A DNA stretch of 64,000 nt from Cladorrhinum sp. PSN259 (Eukaryota > Ascomycota > Sordariomycetes > Sordariales > Podosporaceae): the NCBI GenBank assembly GCA_033725935.1, contig MU867100.1, forward strand, positions 304,873-368,872, given 5' to 3'. The position numbers and the translations under genes were made by a program. Shown here in pieces: positions 13,035 to 24,102 of this stretch. The notes under the pieces were generated by a model that ran no database searches, had not been told where the DNA came from, and saw only the letters and a program-made list of their open reading frames with translations. The stretch's first letter is position 1; the number at the start of each line of letters is the position of its first letter.

Positions 13035-13937
13035 GGGTTGGTTTCCCTCTGGGGCAAAGACGCCGAGCCCAGCAGACTGATTATTTTGGGTGGGTTCAAA
13101 CCTAGATGTGATGAGACCTGAAGGTGATATCACTGCTTGCTACCTACCTAAGTAGTGGTAGTGAGAAAAAGCAAACGGCTAAACAATCATCCATTTGGAA
13201 ATCAATCGAGTCGGTCGGGATAATAATCTGCGCCGCTGACTGACTCTGTGCACATGGTCTTACAAACGGCACAAACTTTATTACATGTAACTCGTGTGCG
13301 TGCCACTGGATAGGGTAATGATAACTGGGAGCCATGATTTCAGATTAAAGGTTGCCTTGCCTCGGTATTGAAGAATGCACTGGATAATGAAATTACAAGA
13401 TTTGTTGAGTTATGCAGCAATGCGGCGATTGCATGGGAAAGTAGAAACTGCCTAGTTCCTTTGGAGAGTGGCAGTTGCTGACACCAGAAACGAAACCCGA
13501 GAGTGAAAAAGATTAAAGAGTAAAAATAAAATGACTGTATTGGATCACTGTCTAGCTAATGAAACGTCTTTTCATCAAGAAATATGGCAATCTATAGTAA
13601 AAACACTGTTTATAAAGTACTGTCGATACTATTGTCATATGCCCCAAACATTGGAGCTTTTTTATGGGCGCCAAACACAACACAATGAACGTATAATTCA
13701 AAGAAAACTTGTCTCTGAACTAAGGTATACTTAGACATATCCACCTACAAACCCTGGAATAGAAGGCGTACTCCATACACTCTTTGAGTCTCATATGCCG
13801 GATAATCTAACTACAGTGTAAGAAAGGAGCGCCATGTGTAAGTTAGAAGGATCACGGGACAAATTCAATACTAAGTAGTTGGTTGCGCACAGGAATCTGT
13901 CAAATTAAAAGCTTGATGTTTCATATTTTTTATTGAG

Positions 13938-13964
13938 CTGTGTCAACATGAAATGTTGACACAG
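13938..13964. repeat. Perfect inverted repeat (11-bp arms, 5-nt loop)
   Basis: CTGTGTCAACA, five spacer bases TGAAA, then the exact reverse complement TGTTGACACAG. It lies in the AT-rich island and directly after a T-rich run. It could be a terminator-like hairpin, a protein-binding palindrome or a remnant of a transposon end. Nothing beside it decides between these. Confidence 0.8.
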
Positions 13965-14141
13965 AGATATTGGCAAAATATTTAGACTTGTCTCAACTCC
14001 ATCGTAATAGACCTGTTGACCAGCCACGCGAGACTCAACGTCAGAAGCTCAAAATACGTATCGACGATTTAGAGCAGCCGATCAGCAAGTCATTGAAAAT
14101 TCAAGAATTGTCTGACCGAAACGTGATGTTGCAGGCAATCG

Positions 14142-14144
14142 CAA

Positions 14145-14177
<33 letters not shown>
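14142..14177 (+). repeat. CAACAG hexanucleotide microsatellite
   Basis: About six tandem copies of CAACAG. It lies in an open frame that would encode Thr/Ala repeats, but that frame has no ATG start, so I read it as non-coding simple sequence. Confidence 0.85.
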
Positions 14178-14178
<1 letters not shown>

Positions 14179-14753
14179 GGGTTCCATCGAAAGGAACACA
14201 GCAAAAAGCTCACCACAACAGCCCAAACCACCAAAAGCAATCACCTCGGCTGTCCATAAAATGGCCATGCTCCACTTTCAATCTTTGCCGCCACTGACCG
14301 ACTGTTGATTTAGCTAAGTAAGTCTGCCTGTCTCCTCTTCTTGTCCCTTGGCCCTCGATCCTCGTTGAATCGATCCTCGTCTCCTCTTGACTTGATGTTG
14401 GGAGTTTCCGCTTGATTGAAAAAAAAGCAGTTATAGGGAAAGAGGTATTAATCGTGTAGTAGCCCTATAACCGCGCGCAATGTCATCGTCCTCCCCGTTC
14501 GGTTGGTAAGTCGTGTCAATGACCAATGGAGGGCATAGGAGCAAGCACAAAGGCTTGCATGTTGAGTTACCCGTGTGCCACCATTGTTCCTTGTTCTGCA
14601 GGATGGCTGCCCTCTAATTGCCGCCCTCGCCTGCACCTCTCTTCTCCCCAGCCTTGCCTTGTCTTGATCTCGTAGATTCGGAACGCGAGGCATGACTTGT
14701 TGAGATATTTTGTCATCGTTGGCTAGAACGAGAGAGCTGCCCGATGCGTGCGG

Positions 14754-17187
14754 TCAAGCAGGGGTTACAGCATCGGGCAGCTCACCCATCTCAAGGCTGT
14801 CGACCGGGGTAAGAGGCATCGTTGTTTCAAGATTCAAGTCATACTGTGGAGCGACAGTGAATTGGTGAGTTTGAGAGTCATATCGGAGAAATTGTCCATC
14901 AAGTGCTGCGATCTTGCAGCCAAGCCACAAAACTCGATCCTTCCTCTCTTCTGCCATGGAAGCAACCTCGAAGTACTTCTCATCGTCGTCAATCTTGTCG
15001 TTGACGAACCAGTCGCTGGTGTATACCTTGTCAGCCCATAAGAGCCCTCTCATGGCGAAGTCCTCAGGCAACGGGCGCGGGTTAGATTCAGAGTGAGGGA
15101 TGTAATCGCCCTCAATGCGGGTATAGTTCTTGCAGGAGTCAATCAACGTATTCAGCATTGTAGCTGTGAGCTTCCATGGGAATTTGGATGCGATGCGAGA
15201 AATCGCTTCGGGATAAAACGTAAGGTGGTAGACGAAAACGAGCGTCGTGTTGAGGTAAGGAAGAATGTTCGGGTCACCGAAGCGGCGGCAAACAATATCG
15301 TAAGTTTGAATAAAAAGCATTAAAGCGTCCTCTAGTTGTTTGCTTGTAGACTCGCTAACCGTGTCTTCATGCATGGGCTGGTCCTCGGCTTCTTCCTCGG
15401 AACGGATTTGCTGAATTGCTTTGAAAATCGGGTTCGTCGCATCGCCGTAACCGACGACAGCACAACAGTTTGTAAGTGCAATATGATATCTATTTAGGAA
15501 GGAATCAGTGCCTAAACTTTGAGGGGGAAAAAAAAGGCGGGGATGCGAGAATTCTTACCCGGGCTCGAGCCATCGCTTCGTGGACCTAGCGATATAGCTA
15601 TCTAATGCCTGCAAGAAATCATCCTTGGAAGACTTCAGCTTCTCTTGTTGCTTGCCACTAAACATGATTCCATGTGTTTTTGTGAACGCAAGATCAACAG
15701 GAGGAAGTCTTGTTTGCTGCTGGTTAGGGGTGACCGCCATGATAGGATCGAAGAGAGTCATGATGCTATCGCGAGCAGAGACGAAGGGAATGGCGACACA
15801 GAGTGACTTAGTGTAGTAATAAAGCTGCTGCAGTGCGTTGGGGCGGGCGAGGATAGCCAAGTGATGGTATAAACGGCCAGTGGTAGGAGCTTTGTCAGAA
15901 GCTTTGGAATACCAATGACGACTTACTGCAGTCCAGTTTTCTCTATCCCGGATATCGTCATCTTCGATAGCCATCCGGTACCGTCCAAGGTCTCCCAAAC
16001 ATTCAATCCAAGTATCTTCGAAAGCTGGAACAGTTTCATAAAGCAGAGCCATCATGGAATAGGCGAGATAAATAAACATAAGCATATGCTCTAAACTCGC
16101 AGGGAGACGGTGCCTTAATAATTCGAGAAAGGAGTGAATACCGTGCCTCCACATGCGGGCAGGCATCGCATATTTGGATGCGAGTCGTCTGAGCGCTGGG
16201 CTTGCCGAAGGATGCTGTGAGGCAAGAAAGAAATCGTGATGTTCGTGGAGAAGAGTACGATGTAACGCAATCAGTGCCTGCCACTGATCATGATTAAGCT
16301 TATTGGTTGGGTCATTTTGCTGGCTCTGTGCGTTGTCGACCTCGATACATTTGCTTTCGACCATGACAAGTCCAGCATAGATACCTTTGACCTCGGCAAC
16401 AAGCTGCTCTTGCGAGATTGGGCGGGTTTCTGGCTGCTTGATGAGCTCCATTGTCTCCTCTACCTCCACCGGAGGCGGGGCGCGTGGTTGGAGATGAGGC
16501 TGCCGAGACAGCTTGGGGTTCGAAGCAGACGACAGCCGTAGACGTTGGGAGCTTGCGACGTTCGACTTGTCAAAGGGGCGTGGGTTAGATGTGGTGGTGT
16601 CATCGTCGGGGGACCAGAGCTTCCCTGCTCTGACAGGGGGCCGTCTGTCTAGATCATCATTATGACGGGCCTTGGCTCTCTTTGGAGGTGAAGTACTCCG
16701 GGACCGGGAGCCCTCACGTTTGATACTGGGGGTAGGGCTCCTGGTGTCGCGTTCCCGGGCCCGATCAGTTTGTGCAACAGCACTAGACCGTGGGGGACCC
16801 GTATCTGGCTCTGCATGGCGGCGTCGATTGGCCAGCTCGAAGTTATCACCGGCAGGAGCCGGTTTCCCACTTGCAGGACCCCTGCGTCTTGTCAGTTTTT
16901 TGAAAACGGCCCAGTATTGACTTGGGTTGCGGGGTTACAAACTTCTCGGCTGATGCTGCAGCTACCCATCGTTGCTGTATGAAGTCTTTTTGCTCTTGGT
17001 CAGTGACTTTGTCGCTGAGCTCCTGAGAGTGTGCCGTGCGAAAATGTTCGGCAAAGTCCGGAGGCACAGTGGATGTCGAGGGATGTTGAAAGTCGTGATT
17101 ACAACCTAGCTGCGGACATTTGATTGCCGATTTAGGTTTTTGAGTCTGGCGCCGGAGGTGCTCATTCCATTTCTTCGTGATATCCAT
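14754..17187 (-). CDS. Est1/Smg5-7-family protein (Est1-type DNA/RNA-binding domain), 767 aa
   Basis: Exons are 17187-16943, 16881-15559 and 15489-14754. Intron 1 is 61 nt (GTTTGT donor, ACTGAC branch, ACGCAG acceptor). Intron 2 is 69 nt (GTAAGA donor, AAATAG acceptor). Both close in phase 2. Residues 24-53 hold a C2H2-like pattern (C24-x4-C29-x18-H48-x4-H53). Residues ~90-215 are low complexity with Arg/Ser and a basic patch (SPPKRAKAR) that looks like a nuclear signal. From ~320 the protein matches the Est1 DNA/RNA-binding region: RMWRHGIHSFLELLR, then GRLYHHLAILARPNALQQLY and a helical C-terminal half. Est1 relatives act in telomerase recruitment or in nonsense-mediated decay (Smg5/6/7, Ebs1). 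I see no C-terminal PIN nuclease domain, so it is not Smg6-like. Filamentous fungi have more than one Est1-like gene, and which role this one has cannot be read from sequence. Confidence 0.85.
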
Positions 17188-17660
17188 GGGTTCAGATAGG
17201 AAACGACACGCGCTCGATGGCAGTGTACAACGTGAGATTTGAGTGTTTGTTTAAGCGTGGTTGAAGCCTGAAGTAATCCCTGGTTGTTGGATTCCGCGTC
17301 TGCCAAGCTTTGTCGGAAAATCGCGCTGAGCTGACCAGGGTGTGTGTGGATAAGTGTTTGCGGGCAGGAAAGTGTGGGGTAATTCAGTGCAGAGCCGCAA
17401 CAAAATCATTAAAACATTTGAAGCTGAAGGGTGAATTGGGCTTGTTGTTATTTAGAAATCGTCGAGTAGGTAAAGCCTTGCTTTGAAATTTCTTGCCCTG
17501 TCCGCGGACACCTGAGAGGTTACCTAAAACCGGCTTGGCCTACCTACCCATGTTTTGTGTCTTGGTTCGGTTGCCTTGTTGCGGTGGGGTACGTACTTTC
17601 AGGCGAGGTGGTTCGCGCTCTAAGCGGCTCTGCGACTCCAGTCCTGGGCGCCGAACCTCT

Positions 17661-17686
17661 CCCCCCCCCCCAAAAAAAAAAAAAAA
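17661..17686 (+). repeat. C11 followed by A15 homopolymer tract
   Basis: About 11 C directly followed by about 15 A, the same arrangement as at 11935. Confidence 0.85.
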
Positions 17687-20600
17687 GAATTTGGGGTTTT
17701 CCTCAAACTTGCTGCGCTTTCGCAAACCTGTTTGGCATCATCTCCTATTGGCTACAACTAATCCGAGCCTTAAAATCCATACAGAACTTGGCAGCCCTGC
17801 GAAATGACAAACCACCCGATCTGAGGGGCATGTCCCAAGCCAGCCTGCAGTCACGCTGGATTGATCACAGGGACCATTTGGAGGATACATGATCACAAAT
17901 GTTTCTGACATTGCCGGCCCTGATAAACCATCGGGATGGCCTCGCAAGTGGAAATTGCCGGTGCTTGCATTTTTGCTTTGCGCTACCACGTGGTCCCATC
18001 GTTCCGAATTCCACTGTTCCCTGTTCCGTCTTCCTATCTGTTTATTCGGCGCTGGAGCCCGAAGTGTCTGTGACACAGGATAGGCACGGATCTTGCCGTC
18101 TAGGCAGCTTTCGTTTTTGTTGCCACACAACACCAACACCCAGCTTCCCATGTGGCTTGTGAGCGGGCAGTGTGGCAAGCGTCGGCGTCCTCTTGCAGAC
18201 AACTATGTCGCCACACCCTGGAGCTTGACCCTCATGGCAACCATCTCAGCACGGCCATACTCACACTCAAAACAGCAAAATCTCCGGCTTCGTCTTCTCC
18301 ACCATTTGTCTTCGTTGTGGCATCTCAACTGGCATAAAGCATTGGTGCCTACGCCACCTTACAATCGCTCCTCCCCATCTACCTGGTTCCAGCTGCCTCT
18401 GGTCGTTTGTGTGGAGGACTCCAACCCGGCCATTCGTTGACGGACCGCTCTCTTTGAGAATGACAGGTAACCTGTGAGTTGAACAATTTACCTCGAGGCT
18501 AATCGATCTTGCTTATTCGTGCCAGGCCGTCTTCATTAAGCCAGGTCAAGTGGCAAATGCTACATACGAAGAACTTTGGGCCCCCCAGCAGTACGTCCAG
18601 GACCGGACAGAGAACAATATCATGATAACCTGAAATTAGTTTTCGTCGTACTTGCTGTATTCCGATCCTCCGATCCTTCGATCATAAGTTCCTCGAAGTA
18701 CCTGCGCACACATGTCGTCTCGAGCAAGCCCTGAACTCTAGAGAGGCCGACAACCAGCCATTTTGCAGAAATGAGTGATGCAACCAAGGGCGGAAGCAAG
18801 GTAAAACGACGCCTTGCCTGTTCAAATGCCTCAGTTGGCTCGCACATCTCAGCCTGTGACTCAGGAGACGGGTAGAGCAATATCGGATAGCCCAATAGGA
18901 GTTGATGGAAGGATGGCATCTCGAAGAAAAGAAAACTTTGGGCGCTCTGGAAATGGCCGTGAAACCCAACTAAACAGCCACCAACCCCTATGACCCAGGG
19001 CCAATCGTCACGATGAAGCACACATCTAATTTACGGCGCTCACATGAGGACGAGTTTGAGGTGGACAACATGCGAGTCAGTCTCGGGTGCTTTTCAGGTT
19101 CGTGGCGGGATACCAGCACTACACCGACTATGTGACAGATCTTTCGTCTTCTCCGATTATATCTCAGGTTTTGGAGGCAGCAGGCTGTGTTCTGGCTCGG
19201 CTTCGGCGTCGGGTCTGACCCTATTACACCGTGTTCGGACCTGGTTACCCTCACCGCCTCTCCGGCACTTGGTGAAAGCTCTTCACGATCCGCTTCTCTT
19301 TACCCTGGTGAAAGAACGGGTGCCACATGGCGTTCGACATTTTGGAGCAATCTGCCCACTGAGCAATGCAGTGGGACCCAACAGAGCCTGAGAGCAACGA
19401 GAAGCTCCTGAACCTGGAATCTTCTTGGCTACGATCGCAAGTGGATCCCTCGTCCCAGGGTCTCTCGTGCGATGTTTGTCCTTGACCTATGAGGTGAGAC
19501 GATATTAGAAGTATCGACTGGATTTCCTCCATGCTCCCCATTCTGTGAGACAATTTTGTAAGACAAAGAGATGTGAAAATCATACGATAATCTATACCTC
19601 TATTCACATATCCCAGCAAAAAGCTTTCTTTCTTGTGACGGTCACACTATCTGTTTTCGGTCAATCCAAACCCGATAATGCCCCACAACGTAACAACTTC
19701 CTTTTCTTCGGAAGTCAGCCGAAAAGTTGACTTGCAGCGCCGGCCTTCCGACGCAGATGTGTGTGTAAGCTACGCCCACTTCCGATTGGCAGAGGGAGAG
19801 CGGTCAGCAAGGCAACGATTCCGAACGGGCGATACTGCAAAGTTGGCACGTGAGACAGGGACCAACACATCATCAGCATCAGCATACTCATCCGCCTTCT
19901 GAGCTTTTGCGCGGCTCTGGAGATGGGGCGAAGGTCTACCTCTATTTTTAACGTCATGTGCGCGTGCCCTTCCTGTAGGCTGGACAGAGCACAAAGTAGG
20001 CATACCGATTTCGAATGGTGTCCTCAGAGCGAGGTGTAGCACCGGGGCGTGCGAACCACTTTTGCTTAGACGGTTCGTTCACAGTGTTGGAAGCGGGTAG
20101 ACCCGCATACACTGGTACCACTCTGGCACTTTCGCCCTGGTAACCAACCAAATGTCTTCGTTGGTGGAGGGTTTGATTCTATCAATTGGATAATTAAACG
20201 CGCATCCTACTGATTTAAAACCATTTGGTGCTATACGCGCGCTTCATCTGACATACTCAGCCCTACAGTTCACCAGATTCCTGCTAAGGGTACAACAACA
20301 CTGTAAGTAAAGTAAGATGAAGTGCAACAAGGCAAACGAAAGGCAGATGAAGTTGCTTTCTTCTCTTCCTCCCGCCCAAGGTCATGAGTTCAATATCGGA
20401 TGGCGGTCAAAACTTTTCTCAGAAATTGATACGATATCTCACATTTCACAAACTACCACGTCCAATGCAAGCTCTCCAATAGGGAACTGAGCGCCGGAAA
20501 TTCCGGAAACAGGGTCAGTGACCCTCCGTGTTTCTGTCTCACATACCAAGACCCGTCACCTCGGGAAGGATTTAGAGTGCCGGCAAGGTTTCCATCCGAG

Positions 20601-23064
20601 AACGCAAGACGCCGTGATGTAACCAGAAGATCATGTCTGCGGTGATCTGGACAGATGTTTCAGATGCCTTACGCACCAACCGCTCTCACGGACATAGCTG
20701 CAGTAAAACTTGACGCCATTATCGCCTGGATGTCTTGGAATTATGCCAGCCTCACCAAGCTGGCAACCTGAGTTATCAACTTCTGGAAGGACAAGTCCCT
20801 ACCAGTTACATCTCAGTTTGCGGCATGGAATGTGGAGTCCAGAGCCCTTCCTAGTCTCGTCAAGAAAAGAAGAAACGACCTATAATATCTGAAAATTTCC
20901 GAAGCCGTGTTCTACCAAGGCAGTTAACCCCTGGATATCTCCTTAGAACATCTCTCTCTATTTTTCAGACCCAACGGGGCGCTTTCGTTTGACCCCTGGT
21001 GCCCTATTGATTCGTCTGGAAAGGAAACTGGTGGCATCAATAAGTCAAACGCTGTCAAATGCATGTTTGAGGCAACTGAAGATAATACGCCCGATCGGCC
21101 GGTCCCATAGTTGGGTCCCACAGCCCTGGGCGCTAGGTGCCGGTCGATCCTGTATCTAGGCGGCCGATTCTCGTGTGTTTGTTTCTCAAAATCGAGGCGG
21201 TGCCGGGCCAGATCAGAGGTGACCACCACAGACACCGTATTGTTATTGTGTTCCTCGCTGTTTCAATTCTCATGAATTGCTCAATCACAATTTGTTGATT
21301 CTCGTTGCCCTCTGTTGCCTTGTCTGCCAGCCATCCACTTCTCAGAACTTTATATTATTATGCTCGTATTGGTCTCTCTTCGCGCAACACCGGCAATCAT
21401 CAGGGCCACCGAATGCCCACGACGTTGACATAGTTGTCACCTGCCTCGACAAACTCTAAAGCGGATGCATAAATGCTCGTTTAATTTCTAAACCTGTGTT
21501 GCCCTATCAATATGTAAGGCGCCCAAATCGGTTCCCCCGGATGATGATCGGTCAGGTGTAGTAAACAATCAACAAGGCAAACAAATGGCGCTAAACACAA
21601 TGAAAATGGCCTTGACATACCAAGCAATGCAGCATGATATGACCTGCGTAAAAAGGCGCAAAGGTGGTCTCAAGATTCACTGTGCCATCTTAGCGGTATG
21701 ACAGCATATATCAAGGAGACACGCCAACTGAGCACTTCCATTACCGGACCGATGGCCAAGAAAATCGCTCAACAACAACCATCGTGAGACAGTGTATTCC
21801 TCGGAAAGAATTTGCATGTGAACTGCCCCACGTCTGATATGCCCGTACATAGATATGCAGTACGACCCCCATTTCTCATCTCTCAACATGGGATCGTCTG
21901 GGAAACCCCGGATGACACCGAACTGAACGGTCACCTCCGAGACATATTGTGCTGTGCGCACCTTCCACGAAGAAGCAGAGGAAACGTTACAACATGCCCA
22001 CAAAAACACTCTGTTTATCCCTCATGCCTCTCACATGTTGATCTTTGCCATCCATTGGCCTAGAGTGCATCATTTCATGTTCCATATGGAAGCTGTTGCG
22101 TTCAGATGCCTGAAACCAATATCTCTAAGTGATCACACATCGGTCTGTTATCGGGTAATTGCACCTTGGGGCCAAGTTGCACAAAATCCCACTGCCGGAC
22201 GACTACATATACCTAACTCCACAATGTTGTATGTACATGGCTCTCTGACGTCCCCCCGCATGAGAAACCACGCAGCGGGATACCGATTCAGTCTAGACAT
22301 TGTAACGCAGAATAATACATATGGATGGAGATTGACCAGGATGCAATGTGGCACACTCAATCAAGGTTGGTCGCATGATCGGGTAGCATGCATGCATTGC
22401 ATGCACAAGTTTCGATGTCAGATTCTTGATTCGTTTCTCGGTTGAACGAATCCTGAATATAGAATGCTGTGGAACTTATCACGGATGATGCAAAAATACA
22501 GGCGGGTTAACTCGGACAGCATCAGGCTGAGCGCCGAGTTGTTCCGAGGGATGAGAAGTTGATTCTGTGCTTCCAGGTTGAGGGGGAAAGATGTGGACGA
22601 GTGAGATCGTTTCGAATACCCGTCAAAGACGATGAACAAGGAGTGGGGCAGTCATTCCGGCCATTTCTACTTGAAGAGGTCGAAGGAAACCGAGAAGGCA
22701 ACGTGTACGACGGTCGGGATCGGCGGGCAGTGAAACAGCTCAGTATGTTGGCAAGATGCTGCTGTTCAGGAAGCAGGTCAGGCAGGTAGCACCGAGAGTG
22801 TGTCCCGGTAACCTTATCCTTGCTCGGGATGGCTCAAGAATAGCGGCACAGTTGGCGGTAACCGAGGGTGCCACAACCTCTGAATTGTTCGGCAACACTT
22901 GCTGCCAGTGACGGGAGGTCGAGACACCCGACGTTACGCAGAAACCTTAAAACATGGAGTCCCGAGCCACAGGCGAACCACCATGACTTGGGCAGTTCAC
23001 CACACCGCACCTTTCGTGCCCGGTGATGAAGAGCCAAGATCCCGTGATTTTCGCCCGAGTATAA

Positions 23065-23078
23065 CCCCCCCCCCCCCC
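23065..23078 (+). repeat. C14 homopolymer
   Basis: Fourteen C followed by a CT-rich stretch (TTTCTCTTTCTCTC). Confidence 0.85.
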
Positions 23079-24102
23079 TTTCTCTTTCTCTCTGAAGGTT
23101 TCCCTCTTTCATCTGCAGCAACCGCGTCATCAGCCCACTGCCATCGGGTGTAATTAACCGGGCTTTGTCTTGTGATATCCGATACAACATGAAACAACAA
23201 CACATTCATTCGCTCTTCATCTTCTCATCATGTCGGTAGTAATTAGTGAGTGATTCGAGAAACAATCCACCACCATGTGCACACCAATGCATTTATTGAG
23301 TTTCAGCTGAAATATGGAGCACACGGCTCTGCTTCTCTGAAATGGAGCTCCTCGCCAGCTTGAGAATTAATGTGTGTCAATCAACATTTAATGTCAGTGC
23401 TTGGACTAACAACACGATACCAAATTATGTAGATAGAGTAAGTAAGGCCTTATGAGGGACTGCGTTATGGAAGTCCTGGACAGTCATGGTGACGGTGATG
23501 GCGCATGTAAAGATAGTTTGCTGAGGAAAATGTCTTGAGAAACGGACTGGCGTAAATTCCCACTACCCGCCACCTGGTAGGCATTCCTCGCCTTGCAGGC
23601 AAGTATACGTCTTTGCTGTCTGCGCTATATTAGCCGCTCCGAGGCATGGTATGAGTGTTTGCGGAATGCAAGGACGAACAGAGGATATCTGCCATTTCTC
23701 CTTGTGAGCTTAGTACTGACAAGTAAAATGTTTAGTCAGAGTGACATCTAAATCCGATTCAGTGGAAATCACTGTGTTGGCCGCCCAAGTTTGCCATCAA
23801 GGTTATACATCACGGTCACCGTCCAGAGGGAAGGACAGTTAATGTTTTTGGTATTGAAGACGGTAAATATGACAGCGCCAACCAGGTAACACCTAGGCCA
23901 GCAATGTCATATTCCGAATCACCGTGGTGTTCATCATTGTTTTTGGTTGGTGTTTTAGTCAAACCTCTCGTATACGTACAAGTACAATCAGCACAATACC
24001 CTTACACTGCGCGCATTTAACTCATGGGAAACATGGCTTCTCCAGACCGCTTCCTCCGTTCAAAAGAGCGAACAACCTTCAAATCATCGCAAGACCACCA
24101 GT

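Larger units (their letters stand above)
9793..14753. other. 5-kb gene-poor stretch
   Basis: No supportable gene. Minus-strand frames around 10057-10911 and plus-strand frames around 10527-10820 are short, motif-free and lack clean intron signals. The stretch contains a C13A8 tract, a T19 tract, a hairpin and a CAACAG microsatellite (listed separately). Positions ~13,330-14,000 are visibly AT-rich compared with both sides, as expected for old, possibly RIP-mutated sequence. I see no recognisable transposase in it. Confidence 0.45.
17188..24102. other. 7-kb gene-poor stretch
   Basis: The first ~350 bases are the promoter and 5' flank of the Est1-like gene. Beyond this I find only short frames on both strands (for example minus 18202-17738 and 19021-18620), with no motifs, codon bias or intron pattern I trust. 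It contains C11A15 and C14 tracts. No tRNA, transposon end or long repeat was recognised. Confidence 0.45.

Noticed and set aside
13080..13110. tRNA-like B box (GGTTCAAACCT)
   Set aside because: The last base of the box is off-consensus, no T stem pairs around it and no A box or acceptor stem is found upstream.
13970..14308. Frame with a Thr/Ala repeat from CAACAG units
   Set aside because: It has no ATG and the repeat is simple-sequence; the flanks lack coding features.
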